A stretch of DNA of 32,292 bases from an uncultured Clostridia bacterium (GCA_947598785.1 CANQFL010000001.1:76563-108854), one strand, 5' to 3'; shown: positions 24,456 to 32,181, counted from the stretch's first letter. Made by a program: numbers and translations. The notes: generated from the sequence alone by a model not told the origin.

Positions 24456-26795
24456 ATGGGTAATATCTTAGAAAGCATAACAAATGGACTCGCTAGTTTC
24501 ATCAATTTAATTGGAATTGATGTTTTATTCATAATTTCACTTGCAGTCGAAGTTTTGATTGTGCTTTTCTTTTTGTTAAAATCTATTTTTTCTTATGAAG
24601 CAAAATTAAACAGAGCCTTTGAAAGATTGAATTATTGGCTTTTTGAAAAAAAAGTTGTTTCTGAAGAAAATATAAAAGACCTTAACCTCTTATTTAAAAC
24701 TAAAGCTCCTAAGAGAATGTGCTATTATTGGCAACAATACATACTTTTCAGAGAAGGAACTCCATCTTCTTACTTATCTACTGAAAACCTTATTGAAAAA
24801 CCTCTTAAAACAAGTTCCTACGCATCTAATATAAAAAATTTAAGCCTTTTTACTTTGGTTTGGGCGTTAATTGTATCAATGCTTATGGTTGTCGGAAACA
24901 ATTATGAGAACTTTTTAACTGGTAAAACAACCATAATTGCACTTTTGTGTCCTATCTTTGTCGTTTTACTTGGCACAATTTTTATGGTTTATTTACGTTT
25001 CAGAAAAAATTCTACATTAAATTCACTTTATCAAAATGTTTCACTATTTGGAAGATTTATGGATAATGCTTGTCTTGACCTTCCTTCATACATTGATTAT
25101 CAAATCCTTTTCACTCCTCAAGAAATTGAAAATGGTCAACCTGTTCTTCGTGAATTCTTGGACTATAAGGCTAGAAAAGAAAAAGAAGAATTTAATAAAG
25201 CAAAACAAGAAGAATATGGACATGAAGAATTTGATTTTTCTGCTACAGGCGTAGATGGTTCTATGGTGCTTGACAGAGCTATGAAAGAAAGTGAAATATT
25301 CTTGAAAAAGAAAGAGAAAATTTTGCTTCAAATTTCTCAGTTGGAAGCAAGTCTTGATGCAAGAAGAAAGAATTTTGATAATGTTCAAAAAGATTATCAG
25401 ACCAAAATTCAAGCTTCAAAAGAAAATGTTGAAAGATTAAGAGTAATGCAGGAAGAAACAACAAACAGAATTGAAAGCAATTATTATAGAAAACAACAAA
25501 CTCAAGAAATTGGCAAACAAGAACAAATGGAACAAGAGTTTGAACAACAAAGAGCAAAATATCTTCTTGAAAAAAATGAAGGTGAAGAAGAAATCGGAAA
25601 ACTTAATGCAGAACTTGAAAATAACAAGTCAAATGTAGAAGAAGCAATGTTAAGTGAATACAAAACATTCTTTAATAAGTTTTGTATAAGTGCTCAAAAA
25701 GTTGTAGGACAAGTTTTTGATGAAAGAATAAAATCCTTAAAAAGTGAAAATGATGCTTTAAAGGATAGAATAAATGAATTACAAGTTAAATTAAAAGATG
25801 TCCCACAAGGTGTTTATGATGGCAGTTTAAATGATGAAAATCCACAACAACAAGATGGTTCTTATGATGAAAATGGAAATTATGTTTTTGCTAATGGTAC
25901 ATTCTATGATAAAGAAGGTAATTTCCATGATGAAAAAGGCGATGTATATTCTCAAGATGGAAAACTTTTAATTAAAGCACCAATCACAAGCAAAGAAAAA
26001 CAAACAATTAATTTTGATGATTTTGATTCTTTTGATTTTATGACAGATGTTTCTCAAAAAGGTGACATATATGGCGTAGCTGAAAATATTGTTAATAATA
26101 TTGATAAAGGTGAATCAATCGATATAATTAATAATTTTGAAAGAAAAGACCCTATTGAAATTAGAGAAGAAAGTAAAGAGCAAAAAGAAGTTAAAGAAGA
26201 AATTGAAGAAGAAAAACCTGAGATTAAACTTTCAAATGTAACATTAGATGACTTGAACAATGAAGTTGTTGAAGAAGATAATGAACCTCCTGTAACTGAG
26301 CCAAAAATTGAAGAAGTTCCAGAAAAGCCAAAGAAAAAAGTAGGAAGACCAAGAAAAATAGTTGAGTCAAACGTTGTTAAATCATCTAGAAAACGAGGCA
26401 GACCAAGAAAGGAACACATTGAAACATTACCAAAACGTAGTGTTGGTCGTCCTAGAAAAATCGTTGAAAATACAACAGTGACTCCAAAGAGAGGAAGGGG
26501 ACGTCCTAGAAAAAACGAAGCTATTAACGATATTAATAAAAGATTGTTTGAAGAACAAGAAAGATTAAATGAAGCAAGAAAAGCTTTAAATCAAGACGTT
26601 CAAAATGCTGTAAGCGAACTAAACACAAATGTTGATGATAAACAAGCAAGAAGAGAAGAACTTATAAAAGAAATTGAGAATCTTCAAAAAGAAGCCCAAT
26701 TAGTTATTGAAAGAAATCAATCAGAAAATAGGATTGAAGAAATAAATAGAAAATTAGAACAAGTTCTTGCTGAAATAAAAAATCTTAATCCATAA
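24456..26795 (+). CDS. Membrane-anchored coiled-coil protein with four AT-hooks
   Basis: I do not recognise this 779-residue architecture. There are three hydrophobic segments at about 20-45, 128-148 and 158-181. A cytoplasmic-looking region follows, then a long coiled coil at about 272-450. Next come a Tyr/Asp/Gly repeat at 469-505 (YDENGNY, FYDKEGNF, HDEKGDVY), an acidic disordered stretch to about 625, and four basic GRPRK cores at 630, 648, 664 and 682. A C-terminal coiled coil occupies 689-779. GRPRK/RGRPRK cores are AT-hooks that bind the minor groove of AT tracts. With the membrane segments, the design suggests tethering of AT-rich DNA to the membrane, as nucleoid anchor or organiser (inference). 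Monocistronic, with strong SD and terminator. A cell-envelope protein with merely basic repeats is the alternative. Confidence 0.82.
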   Translation: MGNILESITNGLASFINLIGIDVLFIISLAVEVLIVLFFLLKSIFSYEAKLNRAFERLNYWLFEKKVVSEENIKDLNLLFKTKAPKRMCYYWQQYILFREGTPSSYLSTENLIEKPLKTSSYASNIKNLSLFTLVWALIVSMLMVVGNNYENFLTGKTTIIALLCPIFVVLLGTIFMVYLRFRKNSTLNSLYQNVSLFGRFMDNACLDLPSYIDYQILFTPQEIENGQPVLREFLDYKARKEKEEFNKAKQEEYGHEEFDFSATGVDGSMVLDRAMKESEIFLKKKEKILLQISQLEASLDARRKNFDNVQKDYQTKIQASKENVERLRVMQEETTNRIESNYYRKQQTQEIGKQEQMEQEFEQQRAKYLLEKNEGEEEIGKLNAELENNKSNVEEAMLSEYKTFFNKFCISAQKVVGQVFDERIKSLKSENDALKDRINELQVKLKDVPQGVYDGSLNDENPQQQDGSYDENGNYVFANGTFYDKEGNFHDEKGDVYSQDGKLLIKAPITSKEKQTINFDDFDSFDFMTDVSQKGDIYGVAENIVNNIDKGESIDIINNFERKDPIEIREESKEQKEVKEEIEEEKPEIKLSNVTLDDLNNEVVEEDNEPPVTEPKIEEVPEKPKKKVGRPRKIVESNVVKSSRKRGRPRKEHIETLPKRSVGRPRKIVENTTVTPKRGRGRPRKNEAINDINKRLFEEQERLNEARKALNQDVQNAVSELNTNVDDKQARREELIKEIENLQKEAQLVIERNQSENRIEEINRKLEQVLAEIKNLNP
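26340..26515 (+). repeat. Four AT-hook coding repeats
   Basis: The four GRPRK cores are spaced 18, 16 and 18 residues apart. Copies 1 and 3 share VGRPRKIVE at the protein level but use different codons (GGAAGACCA versus GGTCGTCCT). This means the repeat is old and kept at protein level rather than a recent DNA duplication. Copies 2 and 4 have RGRPRK. Confidence 0.85.
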
Positions 26796-26826
26796 AAAAA
26801 GAAGGTAGTTATCTACCTTCTTTTTT
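26795..26826. terminator. Strong bidirectional terminator after the AT-hook gene
   Basis: Six A, GAAGGTAG, loop TTAT, CTACCTTC, six T. The 14-bp stem can stop both the plus-strand gene and the convergent small membrane gene. Confidence 0.88.
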
Positions 26827-27127
26827 AATGAAACATTGAAATTGAACCTGATGCAAATCCATAGATTAATAATGCTCCGGCACATAATATAATAATAGTA
26901 CCAATTAAATAGTTTATTGTTTTAGATTTATTTCTATTAGTACTTTTACAATAAGAACCATTGAAAATCAAAGCAATACCTACAAAATAAGAAACATAAC
27001 AAACTGCCATTATCAAATTTAATCCTTTTATTATTTGAAAATAATATAAAAGACCAAAAACTATTGCAGCCACAGAAAAAATGATAGCATAAATTAGGCT
27101 TTTTTTAGATTCACGAGTTATTTCCAT
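26825..27127 (-). CDS. Small three-helix membrane protein, unknown function
   Basis: This 100-residue protein has three hydrophobic segments (about 10-30, 36-56 and 74-95) separated by short polar loops; the second loop is basic (CKSTNRNKSKT). I recognise no family. AGGAGGG lies before the ATG and a good promoter lies further upstream, so expression is likely. It is convergent with the AT-hook gene and shares its terminator; a functional link is not implied by this. Confidence 0.75.
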   Translation of the reverse strand: MEITRESKKSLIYAIIFSVAAIVFGLLYYFQIIKGLNLIMAVCYVSYFVGIALIFNGSYCKSTNRNKSKTINYLIGTIIILCAGALLIYGFASGSISMFH

Positions 27128-27146
27128 AATCCCTCCTAATGGTAAT

Positions 27147-27175
27147 ATGATAATTTTTTTTAAAACTTATGTCAA
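27147..27175 (-). promoter_or_regulatory. Promoter of the small membrane protein gene
   Basis: On the minus strand: TTGACA (27175-27170), 17 bp, TATCAT (27152-27147). The predicted +1 near 27140 leaves a short leader with the SD. Confidence 0.75.
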
Positions 27176-27190
27176 ATAAAAATAAAAAAA

Positions 27191-28045
27191 TTATATAAAT
27201 TTTGGAATAAATGATTCATTTGCACTTTCAAAATCTTGGATATAGCCATTGTCTAAATTTATTTTTTCCATATGGCGAATAACGGTTTTATATTCAATAG
27301 AATTTAATTTTCTATTTAAGATACTTTTGCCATTAGGAGTAAATTGACTCATAATACTTATTTTTCTATTAGCAAATTCTTTTTTTATTACATCTAAAAC
27401 ATTTAATGAATTTTGTATATAATTTGGTAAGACAAGGTGACGAATGATTACTCCTTGTTTCATAATTTCATTATCAAATTTGTCTTGCTTTAGTTCACAC
27501 ATTTTTTTTATTGCAGGGAGTGCATAAGAAAAATAATCTAAACATTGTGAAAATTTTTGCCCCAATTCATTGTTTGAATATTTTAAATCAGCCAAGTAAA
27601 TATCTACAAAATTGTTTATATTTTCAATATTTTGTGTGGTTTCATAACTGCTAGTATTCCAAATTACTGGAACTTTTTTATTTATTTTTTTAAAAGCTTC
27701 TATTAAATTTTTGGAAAAATGAGTGGGAGTGATTAAATCGATAGCATCACAATCAAGTTGTTCTTTTTCAATCAGATTAATGAATTCATTTATCGAATAA
27801 TTTTTACCAATTTGTCCTCTTGAAATCTCATGGTTTTGGCAATAGTCACATCTCAAATTGCAACCAGAAAAAAAGATTGCTAAAACGCCCTTTTTATCAC
27901 TTAAACAGGGCTCTTCCCATTTGAAATTTTTTATTATCTTTGCAATTTTGATTGTATTTTGTTCATTACAAAATCCATTATTATAATTTCTGTTTATATT
28001 GCAATGTCTTGGACATATGTTACAATTTTTTACACTTAAACTCAT
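27191..28045 (-). CDS. PflX-like radical SAM protein
   Basis: This 284-residue radical SAM enzyme has the [4Fe-4S] triad C62, C66, C69 in GCNLRCDYCQN. Before it is an N-terminal cysteine set, C8, C11, C15 and C26 (NCNICPRHCNINR, GFC), as in the PflX/COG1313 group related to pyruvate formate-lyase activating enzymes. The ITPTHF and VIWNTSSYE segments also fit that group. The substrate of PflX-type proteins is not established. Length is near that of family members. Promoter geometry predicts a leaderless mRNA; there is no SD. No obvious partner gene lies beside it. Confidence 0.85.
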   Translation of the reverse strand: MSLSVKNCNICPRHCNINRNYNNGFCNEQNTIKIAKIIKNFKWEEPCLSDKKGVLAIFFSGCNLRCDYCQNHEISRGQIGKNYSINEFINLIEKEQLDCDAIDLITPTHFSKNLIEAFKKINKKVPVIWNTSSYETTQNIENINNFVDIYLADLKYSNNELGQKFSQCLDYFSYALPAIKKMCELKQDKFDNEIMKQGVIIRHLVLPNYIQNSLNVLDVIKKEFANRKISIMSQFTPNGKSILNRKLNSIEYKTVIRHMEKINLDNGYIQDFESANESFIPKFI

Positions 28046-28080
28046 ATAAATATTGTAGAAATTTTATTTTTTAAAGTCAA
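28046..28080 (-). promoter_or_regulatory. Leaderless promoter of the radical SAM gene
   Basis: On the minus strand: TTGACT (28080-28075), 17 bp, TACAAT (28057-28052), then six bases to the ATG at 28045. This is the same spacing as at holB, tatD, addB and the 7896 gene. Confidence 0.75.
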
Positions 28081-28106
28081 GAGAAATTATATATAACATA
28101 AAACAC

Positions 28107-28135
28107 TAGACAAGTTTTTTTTATTGTGTTATACT
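28107..28135 (+). promoter_or_regulatory. Promoter of the CNNM/CorC transporter gene
   Basis: TAGACA (28107-28112), 17 bp, TATACT (28130-28135) with an extended TGT. A leader of about 30 bases carries AAGGAG (28159-28164). Confidence 0.75.
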
Positions 28136-28172
28136 ATTAAAGTCAATTTAATAATTTTAAGGAGATTTAAAA

Positions 28173-29558
28173 ATGCACCCGAGTTTGTTACTTTCAATTC
28201 AATTTAATTATACACATGGTATTTTAATTTTTATTATTGCAATTCTTTTACTGTTTTCAGCATTCTTTTCTGCGAGCGAAACTGCTTTTTCATCAATGAA
28301 TTTAATTAGAATTAGAACTATGGCAGAAAATAAAGTTAAAGGTGCCCGAAAGGCTCTTTATATATCAGAACATTCGGATAGGGCTCTAACTACAATTCTT
28401 GTTGGTAATAACATTGTTAATATTCTTTCGACAACTTTATGTGCATTTATTTTATCACAACTTTTGAATGATGCTACTTTGCTAAATGTTTTAAATACGC
28501 TTGTTATGACAATAATAATTTTGATTACAGGAGAAATTTTACCTAAAGCTTTGGCAAAATCCAATCCTGAAAAATACGCTTGTCGTTTTTCAATCATTTT
28601 ATTTGTCATTATGAAAATTCTTTATCCTATTGTTATTTGTTTTTATTGGTTACAAAAACTATGTACAAAAAAATCTGAAAAAGATAAGTCTAATATTACA
28701 GTAACAGAAGATGAACTTGAAAGTATTATTGATACTATGGAAGAAGAGGGCGTTCTCGGAAAAGATGAGGCCGACATTTTACAGGGAACTTTCAAAATTA
28801 AAGAAGCTACTGCTCATGATGTAATGACTCATAGGGTTGATGTTGTATTTTTGAATGTAAATGACACAAACGAAGAGATTGAGAAAAAATTTGTTGACCA
28901 TGAATATAGCCGTATGCCTGTATATAAGGATAATACTGATAATGTGGTCGGCATTTTGAATATAAAAGATTATTTTAGTGCAAAAATAGAAGGCAAAAAG
29001 TCAACATTAAAGGATTTAATGACAGAACCACTTTTTACAGCAGAAAATACTGTTGTTGATACATTGATAAAAGATATGCAGAAAGAAAAGAAACATCTTG
29101 CAGTTGTAATTGATGAGAATGGTGGTGTTTCTGGAATCGTTACGATGGAAGATTGTGTAGAAACAATTTTTGGCGAAATTTTTGATGAAACAGACGAAGA
29201 TGAACAAGAACCTATTATTGAACAAATTGGAAATGATGAATATAAAATAGATGCAGAAATATCTATTGAAGAATTGTTTGATAGACTAGAAATTGAAAAT
29301 TTACCTGACAATCCATATCAATCAGTAAATAGTTTCATTTTTGATTTATCACAAGACGTACCTGAAATTGGTAGTAAGTATGAGTATTTCACAACTGATG
29401 ATATTATCGATGACGAAGGAAATTTAACTATTCATAACATCAAAATGATTTTTACTGTAACAAAAATGGATGGGCGAAGAGTTCAAATGGTAAATCTTAA
29501 AATTGTTTATCTTCAAAATGAAGATAATGAAAATAAAGAAAAACAAAGCCAAGATTAA
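28173..29558 (+). CDS. CNNM/CorC (hemolysin C)-family membrane protein with CBS pair
   Basis: This 461-residue protein has an N-terminal DUF21/CNNM membrane domain (about 15-165) with the FFSASETAFSSM and TGEILPKALAKSNPE signatures. A tandem CBS pair follows at about 215-335 (HDVMTHRVDV, YSRMPVYK, LAVVIDENGGVSGIVTMED), then a C-terminal CorC_HlyC domain (about 345-450). Related bacterial proteins export Mg2+ or affect Mg2+/Co2+ resistance. The older hemolysin label has little support. The tail is acidic. It has its own promoter and a strong SD, and is followed by the SecB-like gene, which has a separate promoter. Confidence 0.92.
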   Translation: MHPSLLLSIQFNYTHGILIFIIAILLLFSAFFSASETAFSSMNLIRIRTMAENKVKGARKALYISEHSDRALTTILVGNNIVNILSTTLCAFILSQLLNDATLLNVLNTLVMTIIILITGEILPKALAKSNPEKYACRFSIILFVIMKILYPIVICFYWLQKLCTKKSEKDKSNITVTEDELESIIDTMEEEGVLGKDEADILQGTFKIKEATAHDVMTHRVDVVFLNVNDTNEEIEKKFVDHEYSRMPVYKDNTDNVVGILNIKDYFSAKIEGKKSTLKDLMTEPLFTAENTVVDTLIKDMQKEKKHLAVVIDENGGVSGIVTMEDCVETIFGEIFDETDEDEQEPIIEQIGNDEYKIDAEISIEELFDRLEIENLPDNPYQSVNSFIFDLSQDVPEIGSKYEYFTTDDIIDDEGNLTIHNIKMIFTVTKMDGRRVQMVNLKIVYLQNEDNENKEKQSQD

Positions 29559-29587
29559 TTGAAAATTTGTTTAAAATATGTTAAAAT
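29559..29587 (+). promoter_or_regulatory. Promoter of the SecB-like gene
   Basis: TTGAAA (29559-29564), 17 bp, TAAAAT (29582-29587) with TG one base upstream. The +1 near 29594 leaves a short leader with AAGGAG before the ATG at 29612. Confidence 0.7.
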
Positions 29588-29611
29588 TATAAATAGTAAG
29601 GAGAAAAAAAT

Positions 29612-30004
29612 ATGAATGAAAATGTAATTAAACCACATTTGGTTAAACCTATGTTAGAAAAAATTGTTTATGAAAAAATACAAATACCTGCACCTAATAC
29701 CATGATAAATATCAAGCCTGAAGATGTTATTGATGTTAAAAAAGTTTCAGAAGAAATTGTAAAAGTTACTATTGAAAGAAAATTGCTTATACAACCTGAA
29801 AATTTAATGAAACTTTCAATTATTATGAGTATTGAAATTCCTGTAGATTCTATTGAATTTATGAAACTACAAAACCCTAAAGAATATATAAGGTCAAGCC
29901 AACCTGTGAGAATTTTATTGTCATATATTTCTAATTTGCTCACAACAATCACAACAAACACCATATTAGGACCTATTGTAACTCCTCCAAATATTCAAGA
30001 ATAA
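29612..30004 (+). CDS. Small protein, possibly SecB-like
   Basis: This 130-residue soluble protein has an extended N-terminal region, then alternating beta segments (EEIVKVTIERKLLIQPENLMKLSIIMSIEIP). A terminal helix plus proline tail follows (PVRILLSYISNLLTTITTNT, then PIVTPPNIQE). This order, four strands then a helix ending in a PP-x-x motif, is reminiscent of the SecB fold, in which the last helix is followed by LPP-x-x-F. The resemblance is structural and from memory. If correct, it would be a holdase-type chaperone. The gene has its own promoter and may be co-transcribed with the downstream tRNA-Gly. Confidence 0.6.
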   Translation: MNENVIKPHLVKPMLEKIVYEKIQIPAPNTMINIKPEDVIDVKKVSEEIVKVTIERKLLIQPENLMKLSIIMSIEIPVDSIEFMKLQNPKEYIRSSQPVRILLSYISNLLTTITTNTILGPIVTPPNIQE

Positions 30005-30013
30005 GTAATTTTG

Positions 30014-30045
30014 CTAAGAATAAAGTTTTTATTCTTAGTATTTTT
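30014..30045 (+). terminator. Terminator-like hairpin abutting tRNA-Gly
   Basis: CTAAGAATAAA, a three-base loop and TTTATTCTTAG are followed by TATTTTT. The T run ends one base before the tRNA starts. No promoter can be placed between the two, so either the hairpin is leaky or the tRNA has an unrecognised promoter. Confidence 0.7.
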
Positions 30046-30119
30046 GTGGGCGTAGTACATCGGTAGTATGCGGGCTTCCCAAGCCTGAGAGGTGGGTCCG
30101 ACTCCCATCGTCCGCTCCA
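30046..30119 (+). tRNA. tRNA-Gly (anticodon CCC)
   Basis: A complete cloverleaf: acceptor GTGGGCG/CGTCCGC (with two G-U pairs), D stem GTAC/GTAT, anticodon stem CGGGC/GCCTG with loop TTCCCAA, and T stem GTGGG/CCCAT. The discriminator is T (U73, typical for Gly) and the CCA end is encoded. The T loop reads TCCGACT, so position 55 is C in place of the almost universal U. It would read GGG codons. Confidence 0.93.
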
Positions 30120-30168
30120 AATGATTGTTTAAAATTATTTAAGACTTTGACATATAAAGGAGAAATTT

Positions 30169-31185
30169 ATGAAAAATATTTTGGTAACCGGAGGAGCAGG
30201 TTACATAGGTTCTCATACTGTAGTAGAATTGCAAAAAGCAGGCTATAATGTTATTGTCATAGATAATTTTATAAATTCTAATGAATTAGTTTTTCAAAGA
30301 ATAGAAAAAATAACAGGAATTAAGGTTCAATATTATAAAATAGACCTATTAGATAAAACAAATTTAAATTCAATTTTTGAAAAATATGAAATTGATTGCG
30401 TTATTCATTTTGCTGGTTTAAAAGCAGTTGGAGAATCTGTTAAAGAACCTTGGAGATATTATAATAACAATATTACAGGTACTTTAAATTTGATTGAAAT
30501 TATGAATAATCATAAAATTAAAAATTTAATTTTTTCTTCCTCTGCAACTGTTTATGGTAATCCACAAATTGTTCCGATAACAGAGGATTTTCCAACAGGG
30601 GCTTGTACAAATCCTTATGGTTGGACTAAATTTATGATAGAACAAATTTTAAAAGATATACAAAAATCTGATAATGATTGGAATATTGTTATTCTCCGTT
30701 ATTTTAATCCTATTGGCGCTCATTCAAGTGGTTTAATTGGTGAAAATCCAAATGGAATTCCAAATAACCTTATGCCATATATTACACAAGTTGCCATAGG
30801 GAAAAGACCTGAACTTAGTGTTTATGGAAATGATTATAACACTCATGACGGAACAGGAGTAAGAGACTACATACACGTCGTTGATTTAGCACTTGGACAC
30901 GTTAAAGCTTTAAATAAAATTGAACAAAAAGCTGGTTTATGTATTTATAATTTGGGTACTGGTAAAGGTTATAGTGTCTTAGATGTCGTTAAAAATTTTG
31001 AAATAGCGAATGGAATAAAAATACCATATTCAATTAAGCCTAGAAGATTGGGAGATATTCCAACTTGTTATTCGTGTGTTGACAAAGCAAAAGTAGAATT
31101 AGGCTGGGAAGCTCAATTTGGAATTAGAAAAATGTGTGAAGATTCTTGGAATTTTCAAAAAAATAATCCTAATGGATATCAATAA
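30169..31185 (+). CDS. galE: UDP-glucose 4-epimerase
   Basis: This 338-residue short-chain dehydrogenase interconverts UDP-glucose and UDP-galactose using NAD. The Rossmann motif GGAGYIGSH lies at residues 8-16. The catalytic segment SSSATVYG (about 123-130) and Y150-x3-K154 (YGWTK) are intact. The substrate-binding NPIGAH block and the C-terminal PRRLGD segment are canonical. The enzyme could also act on UDP-GlcNAc; this is not decided. AAGGAG precedes the ATG. I see no clear promoter between the tRNA and galE, so it may be transcribed through the tRNA. Confidence 0.95.
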   Translation: MKNILVTGGAGYIGSHTVVELQKAGYNVIVIDNFINSNELVFQRIEKITGIKVQYYKIDLLDKTNLNSIFEKYEIDCVIHFAGLKAVGESVKEPWRYYNNNITGTLNLIEIMNNHKIKNLIFSSSATVYGNPQIVPITEDFPTGACTNPYGWTKFMIEQILKDIQKSDNDWNIVILRYFNPIGAHSSGLIGENPNGIPNNLMPYITQVAIGKRPELSVYGNDYNTHDGTGVRDYIHVVDLALGHVKALNKIEQKAGLCIYNLGTGKGYSVLDVVKNFEIANGIKIPYSIKPRRLGDIPTCYSCVDKAKVELGWEAQFGIRKMCEDSWNFQKNNPNGYQ

Positions 31186-31187
31186 TA

Positions 31188-31220
31188 AAAATAACAACTC
31201 TGTTGGGTTGTTATTTTATT
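31188..31220. terminator. Bidirectional terminator after galE
   Basis: AAAATAACAAC (31188-31198), an eight-base loop and GTTGTTATTTT (31207-31217), with further T downstream. It is shared with the convergent surface-protein gene. Confidence 0.8.
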
Positions 31221-32044
31221 ATTTCAATCAAAATTGAACCAAGATATGTGTTGTTGTTATAAACTTCAATTTCAGTTGATTCTTTTGCTGTTATTTTATA
31301 ACAACATTTCACAGATTGCATTTTATTTATTTCAACTTCTTCACTGTTAAATTTGAAATCTGGAATTATTGTAACATCATCAAATATTATGTATATGTAA
31401 AAAGTACTATTTAATTTTGCAAAAATTTTATTACCTTCTATTGTATTTTGTTCTTTAACACTTTCAATAGTAAAAAGGTTTTTAAATTCGGGTTTAGAAG
31501 TATCTTCATTTTGATTTGGTTGATTGTCAGGATTAGTTGGTATTGTTGGTTCATTAGGTTTAGTTGGTTCATTTGATTCAGAATTATTTGGTTCACTATT
31601 TGAATTTTCATTTTCATTTTGATTAGGTGAATCATTTTCATTTTCGTTCAAATTTGGTTTTGAATTATTATCATTTTTAGAATCTTCAGGATTATTATCT
31701 GTTCTTTTGTCTTTTACTTCAACTGTACAAATTGCTGATGCTGTTGCATTATTATAATTAGTTGCTTTGATAATTATATTTGTTTTACCTAACTTAATTG
31801 CTTTAAATTTATCATTACCTAGATATTTAACTATATCTTCATCTTCTATTTCATAATCAATTTTAATAAATTTATCAGATGATGATATTGGAATAGTAAA
31901 TTCTTCATTGATGTTTGCTGTTATATCATTGACACCAATAGAAAGAGTTGCTTTTGGTGTTAGAAAAATGATTAACAATACAGTTGCCATTGTTATTCCA
32001 ATTAAAATAATAGGTAAATAAATCATCTTCTTATTTTTAAACAT
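31211..32044 (-). CDS. Membrane-anchored surface protein with Ig-like domain and Asn/Glu/Pro linker
   Basis: This 277-residue protein has one N-terminal hydrophobic anchor (residues 8-29) without a lipobox Cys, so it is probably held by an uncleaved signal anchor. Residues 33-111 look like a bacterial Ig-like (BIG2-type) domain, with YEIEDEDIVKYLGNDKFKAIKLGKTNIIIKA matching the usual pattern of value-then-constancy strands. Residues 112-186 are a low-complexity Asn, Glu, Ser and Pro linker. Residues 187-277 are a second beta-rich domain with a CC pair. It is likely exposed outside the membrane; its ligand is unknown. The promoter lies six bases from the ATG and no SD is present. Confidence 0.75.
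   Translation of the reverse strand: MFKNKKMIYLPIILIGITMATVLLIIFLTPKATLSIGVNDITANINEEFTIPISSSDKFIKIDYEIEDEDIVKYLGNDKFKAIKLGKTNIIIKATNYNNATASAICTVEVKDKRTDNNPEDSKNDNNSKPNLNENENDSPNQNENENSNSEPNNSESNEPTKPNEPTIPTNPDNQPNQNEDTSKPEFKNLFTIESVKEQNTIEGNKIFAKLNSTFYIYIIFDDVTIIPDFKFNSEEVEINKMQSVKCCYKITAKESTEIEVYNNNTYLGSILIEIIK
31487..31711 (-). repeat. Low-complexity linker coding region
   Basis: Degenerate repeats encode NENEN, SEPNN and NEPTKPNEPT-type units. Slippage-prone short repeats make length variation between strains likely. Confidence 0.7.
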
Positions 32045-32080
32045 ACATAAACTATATCATATTCGACTGAAAAACTCCAA
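32045..32080 (-). promoter_or_regulatory. Leaderless promoter of the surface-protein gene
   Basis: On the minus strand: TTGGAG (32080-32075), 18 bp, TATAGT (32056-32051), then six bases to the ATG at 32044. The -35 is weaker than in the other leaderless cases. Confidence 0.55.
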
Positions 32081-32181
32081 AGTTTGACGGCATTTTTTTA
32101 TATTTTTTTTATTAAAATATTTCTTTTTTGCCTAGTTACAAATAATTTCTTTTCTATTTTTGAGTTTTTTTAAATTTTTTC

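Noticed and set aside
25086-25557. Minus-strand open frames inside the AT-hook protein gene
   Set aside because: They are Phe/Leu-rich reverse readings of Lys/Glu-rich coiled-coil codons, a typical artefact in AT-rich DNA.
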